DNA of 64,000 nucleotides from NCBI RefSeq assembly GCF_900187015.1, contig NZ_LT906479.1, positions 4,712,001 through 4,776,000 of the forward strand, written 5' to 3'. This document shows positions 48,943-60,485 of this stretch, piece by piece; the first letter of the stretch is position 1, and each line of letters starts with the position of its first letter. The notes beneath the pieces are model-generated. The model worked only from the letters and a program-made list of their open reading frames with translations, made no database searches and was not told where the DNA came from. Source of the DNA: Serratia ficaria. GTDB lineage: Bacteria > Pseudomonadota > Gammaproteobacteria > Enterobacterales > Enterobacteriaceae. Position numbers and translations under genes: made by a program.

Positions 48943-49728
48943 TTAGCCCTTGTTTTTATTCAGCAGATTCGCCAGCCAGGTGACTAACAGCACCACGGCG
49001 AAATAGGAGATAACCAGCGCGCTGGTGAAATGACCGCTGCCGTTGCGCATATTGAACAGATAGACCTGCAGCGTTTCATACTGGCTGCCCACCAGTAGGT
49101 TGGCGAACACGAACTCGCCGATAAGAAACGAAAACGACAACAGCACCGCAATCATCCCGCCCTTGCGCAGGTTTGGCAGCACCACCAGCAGCGCCGCTTG
49201 CCAGGTGCTGGCGCCCAGCAGGTGCGCGGCGTCCATCAGGTCGCGCAGGTTGATGGCCTGCAGGTTATTGCTGATGGCGCGATAGATAAACGGCAGCGCG
49301 ATGGTGAAGTAACAGCCGATCAGGATCCAGGGGGTGCCCAGCAGCGGCAGCGGATCGGCGGCGTACAGCTGCATCAGCCCGACCGCCGAGACCACCGGCG
49401 GCACGGCGAACGGCAGCAGGATCAGCACGTTCATTACCGCATCGAGCTTAGGGAAGTAGTAAGCGATCACAAACATCGTCGGCAAAATCACCACCACCGC
49501 CAGCACCAGCGTGCCGAAACAGATCAGCAGCGAATGCCCTAACGCCAGCAGGAAGCGCGGGTCGCTCCACAGCGCCAGCAGCCACTTCAGGGTAAAGCCG
49601 TCCGGCAAAATGGTGGCGCCCCACTGGGTGGCCAGCGCGTAAATCAGGGTCGCCGCCAGCGGCAGCAACAAGATCAGCAACAGCAGGCAGGTCACCGTGC
49701 GATGGTAGAGGCGTTCAATGGGCGACAT
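48943..49728 (-). CDS. ABC transporter permease, second subunit
   Basis: A 261-residue inner membrane protein with six hydrophobic segments and the EAA-like loop LMDAAHLLGASTWQAALLVV. It belongs to the binding-protein-dependent permeases of the iron/phosphonate/spermidine class (PhnV-like position). The ATG at 49728 has a GGAGG site; the longer frame from 49785 overlaps the upstream permease and lacks one. Confidence 0.9.
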   Translation of the reverse strand: MSPIERLYHRTVTCLLLLILLLPLAATLIYALATQWGATILPDGFTLKWLLALWSDPRFLLALGHSLLICFGTLVLAVVVILPTMFVIAYYFPKLDAVMNVLILLPFAVPPVVSAVGLMQLYAADPLPLLGTPWILIGCYFTIALPFIYRAISNNLQAINLRDLMDAAHLLGASTWQAALLVVLPNLRKGGMIAVLLSFSFLIGEFVFANLLVGSQYETLQVYLFNMRNGSGHFTSALVISYFAVVLLVTWLANLLNKNKG

Positions 49729-49745
49729 GGCCGTCCTCCGGGAAG

Positions 49746-50585
49746 TTATGAGCGCGCATTGAGGTAGCTCCTGCGCAACAGCCACTGGTGGATCAGGGTG
49801 ATGAAGACCATCATCGCCACCAGCAGCATCGCCAGCGCGCTGGCCAGGTTGGGATCGAGGGAAATGTCACCGGCTACCAGCGCCGAGATGCGTATCGGGA
49901 TCACGTTGAAGTTGCCGGTGGTGAGCGCATACACGGTGGCGTAGGCGCCCAGCGCGTTGGCCAGCAGGATCACGAAGGTGCCCATCAGCGCCGGCGCCAG
50001 CACCGGCAGGCCGATGTGGCGCCAGTAACGCCAGGGGCTGGCGCCGAGCAGCGAGGCCGATTCGCGCCAGTCCTCGCGCAGCGCGTCGAACGCCGGGTAC
50101 AACAGCAACACGCCCAGCGGGATCTGGAAGTAGGTGTACAGCACGATCAGACCGCCCTTCGAATAGAGGTTAAAACTCTCCATCAGGCCGTATTTGCGCA
50201 GCAGCAGCGTCAGGCAGCCGTTCAGCCCCAGCAGGATGACGAAGGCGAACGCCAACGGCACCCCGGCAAAGTTGCTGGTCATGTTGGTAAAGGACATCAC
50301 GAAATCATGAAACCGCGTCTGGCCCAGCTGGCGCAGTGAGTAACTGCCCACTAGGGCGATCAGCAAGCCGTAAACGCTGGACCACCAGGAGATCTCCAGC
50401 GAGAACTGAAACGCCTGCAGATAAAACGGCGAGGTCAGTACGTCAACGTAGTTGCCCCAGCCCCAGCCGCCGGTTTCGCTAAAGAAGCTGCTGACGGCGA
50501 TCCACACCAGCGGCGCGATTTGGAAGGCGCCGAACAGCAGGATAAACGGCAGCAGGCACAGCGCGGCAATCCATTTGGCGCTCAT
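49746..50585 (-). CDS. ABC transporter permease, first subunit
   Basis: A 279-residue inner membrane permease with six to seven hydrophobic segments and the EAA loop REDWRESASLLGASPWRYWR. Its start (ATGAGC) overlaps the TGA of the upstream hydrolase gene by 4 bases, so the two are translationally coupled. It occupies the PhnU-like position of the operon. Confidence 0.9.
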   Translation of the reverse strand: MSAKWIAALCLLPFILLFGAFQIAPLVWIAVSSFFSETGGWGWGNYVDVLTSPFYLQAFQFSLEISWWSSVYGLLIALVGSYSLRQLGQTRFHDFVMSFTNMTSNFAGVPLAFAFVILLGLNGCLTLLLRKYGLMESFNLYSKGGLIVLYTYFQIPLGVLLLYPAFDALREDWRESASLLGASPWRYWRHIGLPVLAPALMGTFVILLANALGAYATVYALTTGNFNVIPIRISALVAGDISLDPNLASALAMLLVAMMVFITLIHQWLLRRSYLNARS

Positions 50586-51391
50586 CTTTCACCCTGCGCC
50601 AACAACGCCCGGCAGCGCGGTTTGTCATGCGCCACCTGCAGCAGATCGCACAGGGTGCCGCACAGCTCGGTCTGCAGCGGATCGGCGTCGTTCTGGCTGA
50701 ACGCCGCGCCGAACACGAACAGCGGTACCTGCCGCTCTTCCGGCAGCACCCCGCCGTGGCTGCGATCGTCATTCATGCCGTGATCGGCGGTGACCATCAC
50801 CTGATAGCCGGCGGCCAGCCAGTCGGGCAGATAGCGCGACAGCGCGCCGTCGGCATGGCGCGCCGCGTTGCGGTACTGCGGCGACGACAGGCCGAAGCGA
50901 TGGCCGGCGTCGTCGATATTCATCGGGTGAATCAACAGGAAATCCGGCTGATGGCGGCGGCGCAGGTTTTCGGCGTCGTCGAACAGGTGCGTATCGGGGT
51001 AGCCGTCGTCGTAATAAAAATGGCCGTGCTGGATCGGCAGTTCGGCGTCGTCGGTATGGCGATCGCGCGCGGCGTCGAACGGCGTGCGGTTATACAGCTC
51101 GCTGAACCAATGGTAGGCGGCGGCGGCGGTGGTCAGCCCGGCAGCGCGCGCGTAGTGGAATACGCTTTGCTGCTGCGAGAGACGCGACACCTGGTTATGC
51201 ACCACGCCGCTCTCCACCGGCGTCACGCCGGTGAGGATGCATTCATACAGCGGCCGGGAGAGCGAGGGCAACTCGCTCTCCAGCTGATACAACCGTCCAC
51301 GCCCCGCCGCGCATTCGGCCTGCAGATACCCCATGGCGTCGTGCGCCACTTGATAGTTGAGGCCGTCCAGCAGCACGAGGATCGTTTTCAT
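50582..51391 (-). CDS. Alkaline-phosphatase-superfamily phosphodiesterase/pyrophosphatase-like hydrolase
   Basis: A roughly 269-residue metal-dependent hydrolase of the alkaline phosphatase superfamily (nucleotide pyrophosphatase/phosphodiesterase branch). It has the N-terminal metal site ILVLLDGLNY, the nucleophile region LPSLSRPLYECILTGVTP, DDAGHRFGLSS and the C-terminal metal site VTADHGMNDDRSHGG. No signal peptide is visible, so it should act in the cytoplasm on the imported substrate. The ATG at 51391 lies 11 bases after the binding-protein stop; the longer frame overlaps that gene. The linkage with an ABC importer suggests that a phosphodiester or phosphonate is taken up and then hydrolysed. 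Confidence 0.87.
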   Translation of the reverse strand: MKTILVLLDGLNYQVAHDAMGYLQAECAAGRGRLYQLESELPSLSRPLYECILTGVTPVESGVVHNQVSRLSQQQSVFHYARAAGLTTAAAAYHWFSELYNRTPFDAARDRHTDDAELPIQHGHFYYDDGYPDTHLFDDAENLRRRHQPDFLLIHPMNIDDAGHRFGLSSPQYRNAARHADGALSRYLPDWLAAGYQVMVTADHGMNDDRSHGGVLPEERQVPLFVFGAAFSQNDADPLQTELCGTLCDLLQVAHDKPRCRALLAQGER

Positions 51392-51402
51392 AATGGCTTG
51401 AC

Positions 51403-52464
51403 TCACTGCTGCATAAACATGATGACGTTTTCCTGCCACTGGCGCGGCAGCGTTTTGGCGCTCTGCTCCCAGGCCGCCGGATCGGCGATCGGATGGGCAT
51501 TCTTGTACTGTTCGGCCGGCAGCAGCTTGGCCTTGACGTCATCCGGCAGGGTCAGATGCTCGGCGCGGATCGGGCGGGCGTAGCCGCGCGCCAGGTTGAT
51601 CTGGCCGGCGTCGGAGAAGATGTATTCACGCGCCAGCTTGGCGGCGTTCGGGTGTTTGGCGTATTTGTTGATGATGGTGGTGTAGCCGGAGGTGATGGAG
51701 CCGTCCGACGGGATCAGCACGTCGAAACGGGTTTTGTCGATCTGATCGCGGTAGTTCAGGCCGTTAAAGTCCCATACCACGCCAACCTGCACTTCGCCTT
51801 TCTCCAGCGAGGCGATCACCGGGTTGCTCAGGCTCAGGCGCCCGGCCTTGGCCAGCTTGCCGAAGAACTCCAGGCCCGGCTTCAGGTTCTTTTCGTTGCC
51901 GCCCATGGCGTAGGTGGCCGCCAATACGCCGCTGGCCGCCTGCGAAGCTGTGCCGACGTCGCCGATGGTGACCTGATAGCTGCCTTTCAGCAGGTCGGCC
52001 CAGCTGTGCGGAATGTCTTTGACCTGCTGCTTATTGATAATGAAAGCGATGGTGCCGGTGTAGGCCAGCGCCCAGTGGCCGTCTTTATCCTTCGCCCAGT
52101 CCGGCACCTGCTCCCAGGTGGAGGGTTTGTACGGCTGCGTCACCCCTTTTTGCACCGCGATCGGGCCGAAGGCCGCGCCCACGTCGCCGATATCCGCGGT
52201 GGCGTTGCCCTTCTCCGCATCGAACTTGGCGATTTCCTGCGCCGAGCTCATGTCGGTATCGACATGCTTCAGGCCATATTTGCTCAGCAGATCCTGCCAG
52301 GTGCCTTTCCAGTTGGCCCAGCTGTCCGGCATGCCGACGCTGTTGACCTCGCCTTCCTTCTTGGCCGCCTGCTCCAGCGCCGCCAGATCGGTATCTGCGG
52401 CCCAGCTCATCTGGCTGGTCAGTAGCATGGCACTGCTTAACACAGAAGCGCACAAACGTTTCAT
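51403..52464 (-). CDS. ABC transporter periplasmic substrate-binding protein
   Basis: A 353-residue secreted protein with signal peptide MKRLCASVLSSAMLLTSQMSWA. It has the extracellular solute-binding fold of the iron/thiamine/2-aminoethylphosphonate class: DLAALEQAAKKEGEVNSVGM, GDVGAAFGPIAVQKGV and YTGTIAFIINKQQVKDIPHS. It is the first gene of the operon. The ATG at 52464 has GGAG 8 bases upstream. The ligand is unknown; gene context (phosphodiesterase-like hydrolase, PhnR-like regulator) favours an organophosphorus compound. Confidence 0.88.
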   Translation of the reverse strand: MKRLCASVLSSAMLLTSQMSWAADTDLAALEQAAKKEGEVNSVGMPDSWANWKGTWQDLLSKYGLKHVDTDMSSAQEIAKFDAEKGNATADIGDVGAAFGPIAVQKGVTQPYKPSTWEQVPDWAKDKDGHWALAYTGTIAFIINKQQVKDIPHSWADLLKGSYQVTIGDVGTASQAASGVLAATYAMGGNEKNLKPGLEFFGKLAKAGRLSLSNPVIASLEKGEVQVGVVWDFNGLNYRDQIDKTRFDVLIPSDGSITSGYTTIINKYAKHPNAAKLAREYIFSDAGQINLARGYARPIRAEHLTLPDDVKAKLLPAEQYKNAHPIADPAAWEQSAKTLPRQWQENVIMFMQQ

Positions 52465-52658
52465 AACTGATGCTCCGGGTGGTAGGGTATGGGGGCGCTG
52501 GACTAGTCCAGCAAGAACCAAGCCAATCTAACGGACGAATGTGATAATTATATGTCAGCCTAAAAAAGCAGCGGCTTTATCGCATTTTGCGTCCCGTAAA
52601 TCGTTCTGCTGGTCTACCTTAACCAAGGCGAAACGCACTGAAATGGGGCACCTGTTGC

Positions 52659-53369
52659 ATGAATGATGTACCGACCACGGTGGCGGCGATCTGCCGGACG
52701 CTGACCGCCCGTATCGCCGGAGGCGAGTTCAGCGCCGACGGCAAGCTGCCCTCCGAGCGCGCCCTGAGCGAACAGTTCTCCACCACCCGCATCACCCTGC
52801 AGGAAGCGCTCGGCCAACTGGAGGCGCAGGGCGTGATCTACCGGCAGATGCGCCGCGGCTGGTTTATCTCGCCGCCGCGCCTGATCTACAACCCGCTGCA
52901 GCGCAGCCACTTTCACGCCATGGCGCAGCAGCAGGGGCGCGACGCTCATACCGAAGTGATCGACAGCGGCCGCGTGACGGCGAACGCCGCCCTGGCGCGC
53001 CGGCTGGAGCTGCCGGAGGGCGCGAAAATTTACCGCATCCGCCGGCTGCGCTACATCGACGGCCGCGCAGTGCTGTATTGCGAGCACTATCTGAACCCGG
53101 CCTACTTCGCCGGCATCCTGAGTGAGGATCTGACCCAGTCGCTGACCGGGCTGTACGCCGAACGCTACGACATTCGCTATGGCCGGGTGCGCTTCGACAT
53201 GCTGCCCACCCTGCTGCCGCAGCAGGCCGCCGCCATGCTGAAGGTCACCTACGGCAGCCCGGCGCTGTTCATTACCCGGGTGAACCGCGATCAGCACGAT
53301 CGGGTGATTGACTGCGACCTGGAGTACTGGCGCTACGACGCGCTGCACATTGACGTCGAAGCCCGGTAA
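52659..53369 (+). CDS. GntR-family regulator with UTRA domain (PhnR-like)
   Basis: A 236-residue regulator. The N-terminal winged HTH (residues about 5-72) has GKLPSERALSEQFSTTRITL and GVIYRQMRRGWF. A UTRA effector-binding domain (about 90-235) follows, with YRIRRLRYIDGRAVLYCEHY and VIDCDLEYWRYDALH, which I recall from phosphonate-utilisation regulators such as PhnR. It is divergent from the transport operon (194 bases apart), so it most likely controls it. A hairpin separates it from the convergent metH. Confidence 0.85.
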   Translation: MNDVPTTVAAICRTLTARIAGGEFSADGKLPSERALSEQFSTTRITLQEALGQLEAQGVIYRQMRRGWFISPPRLIYNPLQRSHFHAMAQQQGRDAHTEVIDSGRVTANAALARRLELPEGAKIYRIRRLRYIDGRAVLYCEHYLNPAYFAGILSEDLTQSLTGLYAERYDIRYGRVRFDMLPTLLPQQAAAMLKVTYGSPALFITRVNRDQHDRVIDCDLEYWRYDALHIDVEAR

Positions 53370-53374
53370 ATGAC

Positions 53375-53396
53375 AAGGGCGCATCGCTGCGCCCTT
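53375..53396. terminator. Hairpin between the UTRA regulator and metH
   Basis: AAGGGCGCA (53375-53383) pairs with TGCGCCCTT (53388-53396) around TCGC, between two converging genes. No clear U-tract. Confidence 0.6.
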
Positions 53397-53407
53397 GAGG
53401 GAGAGAG

Positions 53408-57088
<3,681 letters not shown>

Positions 57089-57143
57089 CCATGATCCCCT
57101 TTATCTTTTAAGCCACACTCTTTCACCATCGCTAAAATGTTGC

Positions 57144-57269
57144 ATACCCTGTGGATTTCAAGTTGCAGCTAGGCGCCCAGCTTGTTCATCCCCCGGAGCT
57201 TACTCAAGGTAAGTGACTGGGGTGAACCAGCGCAGGCAACAACGCTGCGGCTTGAAAGACGACGGGTAT
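57144..57269. repeat. 126-bp imperfect palindromic intergenic repeat
   Basis: The element starts ATACCC (57144-57149) and ends GGGTAT (57264-57269). Long imperfect inverted arms follow inwards: TTTCAAGTTGCAGC near 57156-57169 against GCTGCGGCTTGAAA near 57244-57257. The inner CCCCGGAGCTTACT faces AGTGACTGGGG. From memory, elements of this pattern are dispersed in Serratia, Yersinia and Pectobacterium intergenic regions. It lies between metH and iclR with no coding potential and should fold into a long hairpin if transcribed. Confidence 0.8.
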
Positions 57270-57387
57270 CGGTCATCCTAGCACAGCTTGCAGGGGCAAA
57301 GTGGCGCACGGCGATTGAGAGTTTTTCAGGTTGCCCGGCAACACCTCCGATGAGATGACGGACGGCTTGCAATTCATCGGTAAAAAA

Positions 57388-57402
57388 CGAAAATGAATTC
57401 CA
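57388..57402. promoter_or_regulatory. Candidate IclR operator
   Basis: CGAAAATGAATTCCA matches the IclR consensus TGGAAATNATTTCCA at 11 of 14 defined positions and lies 25 bases upstream of the iclR ATG, the expected place for autoregulation. Confidence 0.55.
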
Positions 57403-57427
57403 TCATACGGAAAGAGGAACGCACACC

Positions 57428-58258
57428 ATGGCCACCCCCGCTCCCGCCAAACGCGGCAAGAAGCCCCGCGCCGCCGCCCCGGCCGCCAGCGCGGCGACCG
57501 GTCAGGTACAGTCGCTGACCCGCGGCCTGAAGCTGCTGGAATACATCGCCGAGGCCCAGGGCAACGTGGCGCTGACCGATCTGGCCCAGCAGGCCGGGCT
57601 GCCCAACTCCACCACCCACCGGCTGCTCACCACCATGCAACAGCAGGGATTCGTGCGCCAGGTCGGCGATCTCGGCCTGTGGACCATCGGCTCGCACGCC
57701 TTTGTGGTCGGCAGCAGTTTCCTGCAGAGCCGCAACCTGCTGGCGATGGTGCACCCGACGCTGCGCCGCCTGATGGAAGAGTCCGGCGAAACGGTCAACC
57801 TGGCGGTGCTGGATCAGGCCGAACACCAGGCGATCATCATCGATCAGGTGCAGTGCACCGCGCTGATGCGCATGTCGGCGCCGATCGGCGGCAAGCTGCC
57901 GATGCACGCCTCGGGCGCCGGCAAGGCGTTTCTCGCCACCCTGCCGGACGACCTGGTGACCAAGCTGCTGCACAAAAAGGGCATGCAAACTTATACCCAG
58001 CACACCCTGACGCCGCACAACCTGAAAGAGGGTCTGTCGCAGATCCGCAAACAGGGCTTTTCCTTTGACGATGAAGAGCACGCGCTCGGCCTGCGCTGCG
58101 TAGCGGCCTGCATCTTCGACGAACACCGCGAAGCCTTCGCCGCCATCTCCATCTCCGGCCCGGTGTCGCGCATTACCGATAACCGCGTGATTGAACTGGG
58201 TGCGCTGGTGATCCACGCGGCGAAAGAAATCAGCCTGGAATACGGCGGCGTACGCTGA
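57428..58258 (+). CDS. iclR: Acetate operon repressor IclR
   Basis: Represses the glyoxylate-shunt operon aceBAK. It is 276 residues. A basic, Ala/Pro-rich N terminus precedes the HTH (SLTRGLKLLEYIAEAQG, GLPNSTTHRLLTTMQQQGFV). The effector domain contains SAPIGGKLPMHASGAGKAFL and SFDDEEHALGLRCVAACIFD, nearly identical to E. coli IclR. It is divergent from metH. In E. coli aceK lies close to iclR; here a gluconate/Entner-Doudoroff block sits between them. Confidence 0.96.
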   Translation: MATPAPAKRGKKPRAAAPAASAATGQVQSLTRGLKLLEYIAEAQGNVALTDLAQQAGLPNSTTHRLLTTMQQQGFVRQVGDLGLWTIGSHAFVVGSSFLQSRNLLAMVHPTLRRLMEESGETVNLAVLDQAEHQAIIIDQVQCTALMRMSAPIGGKLPMHASGAGKAFLATLPDDLVTKLLHKKGMQTYTQHTLTPHNLKEGLSQIRKQGFSFDDEEHALGLRCVAACIFDEHREAFAAISISGPVSRITDNRVIELGALVIHAAKEISLEYGGVR

Positions 58259-58433
58259 CATTCCCCGCCTTCGGGGCGCCGTCGCCGCGCCCCGCCGGTT
58301 TTCCCTCGCTGTTGTCAGCATGTAACAGACCATCGGGTTCCTGTTTCCTCCATCGGATAAAAACTTGAAGCCGATCACAGTTAACGATCCTCATCGCTAA
58401 AGCCCATTGCAACCGGCGAAACTTCCTTCGACA

Positions 58434-58463
58434 ATGTTACCGATAACATGTTACCGGTAACAA
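58434..58463 (+). promoter_or_regulatory. Two overlapping GntR operators upstream of gntK
   Basis: ATGTTACCGATAACAT (58434-58449) and ATGTTACCGGTAACAA (58448-58463) are two near-perfect palindromes of the E. coli GntR type (ATGTTACC-GTAACAT) that share two bases. They lie 42 bases before the gntK start, so gluconate should induce gntKU and perhaps edd-eda. No gntR gene is in the window. Confidence 0.87.
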
Positions 58464-58504
58464 CCTACGCAAGGTAACGCCATCTGTCGTTTTGGAGCTA
58501 AGCC

Positions 58505-59044
58505 ATGACCAATAATCAAAACCGAATCTACGTCATCATGGGCGTTTCCGGCAGCGGCAAATCCGCCGTGGCCGCCGCGGCGGCCCGCCAACTCTCCGCC
58601 GGGTTCCTCGACGGCGACTTCCTGCACCCGCGCAGCAACATCCTGAAAATGGCCGCCGGCGAACCGCTGAACGACGATGACCGCGCCCCGTGGCTGGCCG
58701 CGCTCAACGACGCCGCCTTCGCCATGCAGCGCACCCACGGCGTGTCGATCATCGTCTGCTCGGCGCTGAAAAAGCATTACCGCGACCGCCTGCGCGCCGG
58801 CAACGGCAACCTGTCGTTCATCTACCTGCACGGTGATTTCCCGGTGATCGAGGCCCGCCTGGCGGCGCGCAACGGCCACTTCTTCAAGCCGCAGATGCTG
58901 GTCACCCAGTTTGCCGCCCTGGAGCAGCCGGGCATTGACGAAAGCGACGTGATGGCCATCGACATCAACCAGCCGCTGGCAGGCGTGATTGCCGATACCG
59001 TGCAGCATATCCAGAGCTTCCTGCCGCAGGACGTGTGCGCGTGA
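58505..59044 (+). CDS. gntK: Gluconokinase
   Basis: Phosphorylates gluconate to 6-phosphogluconate. It is 179 residues, with P-loop [13 protein letters not shown], the shikimate-kinase-like fold and the family sequence GDFLHPRSNILKMAAGEPLN. The conserved CSALKKHYRDRLR is present. The ATG has GGAG upstream. It overlaps the gntU start by four bases. Confidence 0.96.
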   Translation: MTNNQNRIYVIMGVSGSGKSAVAAAAARQLSAGFLDGDFLHPRSNILKMAAGEPLNDDDRAPWLAALNDAAFAMQRTHGVSIIVCSALKKHYRDRLRAGNGNLSFIYLHGDFPVIEARLAARNGHFFKPQMLVTQFAALEQPGIDESDVMAIDINQPLAGVIADTVQHIQSFLPQDVCA

Positions 59045-60378
59045 GTACGCTCACACTGGTCGGTACCGCAGTCGGCTCGGTTTTACTGCTGTTATTCCTG
59101 GTGATGAAGGCGCGCATGCACGCCTTCGTCGCGCTGATGCTGGTGTCCATCGCCGCCGGCATCTTCTCCGGCATGCCGCTGGATCGCATCGCCGACACCA
59201 TGCAGAAAGGCATGGGCGACACGCTGGGCTTCCTGGCCATCGTGGTGGCGCTGGGGGCGATGTTCGGCAAGATACTGCATGAGGTCGGTGCGCTCGATCA
59301 AATTGCGGCGCAATTGCTGAAACGATTCGGGAAAAGCAAGGCGCACTATGCGCTCGGCATCGCCGGCCTGATCTGCGCCCTGCCGCTGTTCTTCGACGTG
59401 GCGGTGGTGCTGCTGATCGGCATCGTATTCGCCGTGGCGCGCCGCACCGACGGCAATATCGTCAAGCTGGCCATTCCGCTGTTCGCCGGCGTGGCGGCGG
59501 CCGCCTCCTTCCTGCTGCCGGGGCCGGTGCCGATGCTGCTGGCGTCGCAAATGAAGGCCGACTTCGGCTGGATGATCGCCATCGGCCTGGTGGCCGCGGT
59601 GGTCGGCATGCTGATTGCCGGCCCATTGTACGGCAGCTTCATCAGCCGCTACGTCAACTGGCCAATGCCGGCCGATGAAAACGAGCCGGCGCTCGGCAAG
59701 GGCAACCTGCCGTCGTTCGGCTTCAGCCTGGCGCTGGTGCTGTGCCCGCTGGTGCTGGTCGGCATGAAGACCATCGGTGCGCGCCTGGTGACGCCCGGCT
59801 CGCAGCTGCAGCAGTGGCTGGAGTTTATCGGCCACCCGTTCACCGCCATTCTGCTGGCCTGCCTGATCGTGATTTACGGCCTGGCGAAACCGCGCGGCAT
59901 GACCAACGAACAAACGCTGGCCATCTGTTCCGCCGCGGTGCAACCGGCCGGCATCATCCTGCTGATGACCGGCGCAGGCGGCGTGTTCAAGCAGATCCTG
60001 GTGGACTCGGGCGTCGGCCCGGCGCTGGGTGACGCCATGATAGGCACCGGCCTGCCGATCGCCGTGGCCGCGTTTGCCCTCTCCGCCATGGTGCGGGTCA
60101 TTCAGGGCTCGGCCACCGTCGCCTGCCTGACCACCGTCGGCCTGGTGCTGCCGGTGACCAGCCAGCTCGGACTCGGCGGCGGGCAGCTGGCCGCGCTGGC
60201 CATCTGCATCGCCGGCGGTTCGATCGTGTTGAGCCACGTCAACGACGCCGGCTTCTGGCTGTTCGGCAAATTCACCGGCGCCAACGAACTGCAAACGCTG
60301 AAAACCTGGACGGTGATGGAAACCCTGCTGGGCAGCGTAGGCGGCATTATCGGCATGATTGCGTTCACGATGTTCTAA
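59041..60378 (+). CDS. gntU: Low-affinity gluconate permease GntU
   Basis: A gluconate:H+ symporter of the GntP family. It is 445 residues with about 12-14 hydrophobic segments. Family sequences include MKARMHAFVALMLVSIAAG, ALPLFFDVAVVLL, GPVPMLLASQMKADFGWM and GGSIVLSHVNDAGFWLFGKF. I chose the GTG at 59041, which overlaps the gntK stop (GTGA) and gives MSTLTLVGTAVGSVLLLL, parallel to E. coli GntU; a GTG two codons earlier is possible. Confidence 0.95.
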   Translation: MSTLTLVGTAVGSVLLLLFLVMKARMHAFVALMLVSIAAGIFSGMPLDRIADTMQKGMGDTLGFLAIVVALGAMFGKILHEVGALDQIAAQLLKRFGKSKAHYALGIAGLICALPLFFDVAVVLLIGIVFAVARRTDGNIVKLAIPLFAGVAAAASFLLPGPVPMLLASQMKADFGWMIAIGLVAAVVGMLIAGPLYGSFISRYVNWPMPADENEPALGKGNLPSFGFSLALVLCPLVLVGMKTIGARLVTPGSQLQQWLEFIGHPFTAILLACLIVIYGLAKPRGMTNEQTLAICSAAVQPAGIILLMTGAGGVFKQILVDSGVGPALGDAMIGTGLPIAVAAFALSAMVRVIQGSATVACLTTVGLVLPVTSQLGLGGGQLAALAICIAGGSIVLSHVNDAGFWLFGKFTGANELQTLKTWTVMETLLGSVGGIIGMIAFTMF

Positions 60379-60485
60379 ACCATAACGACATAATCCGCCC
60401 CCGGCCATGGCTCACCAGGGCTGCATTTCACCACCGGGGGCACCGCCACAGGCGGCGTCTATAACAACAGCAATGTGAGGAAGGC

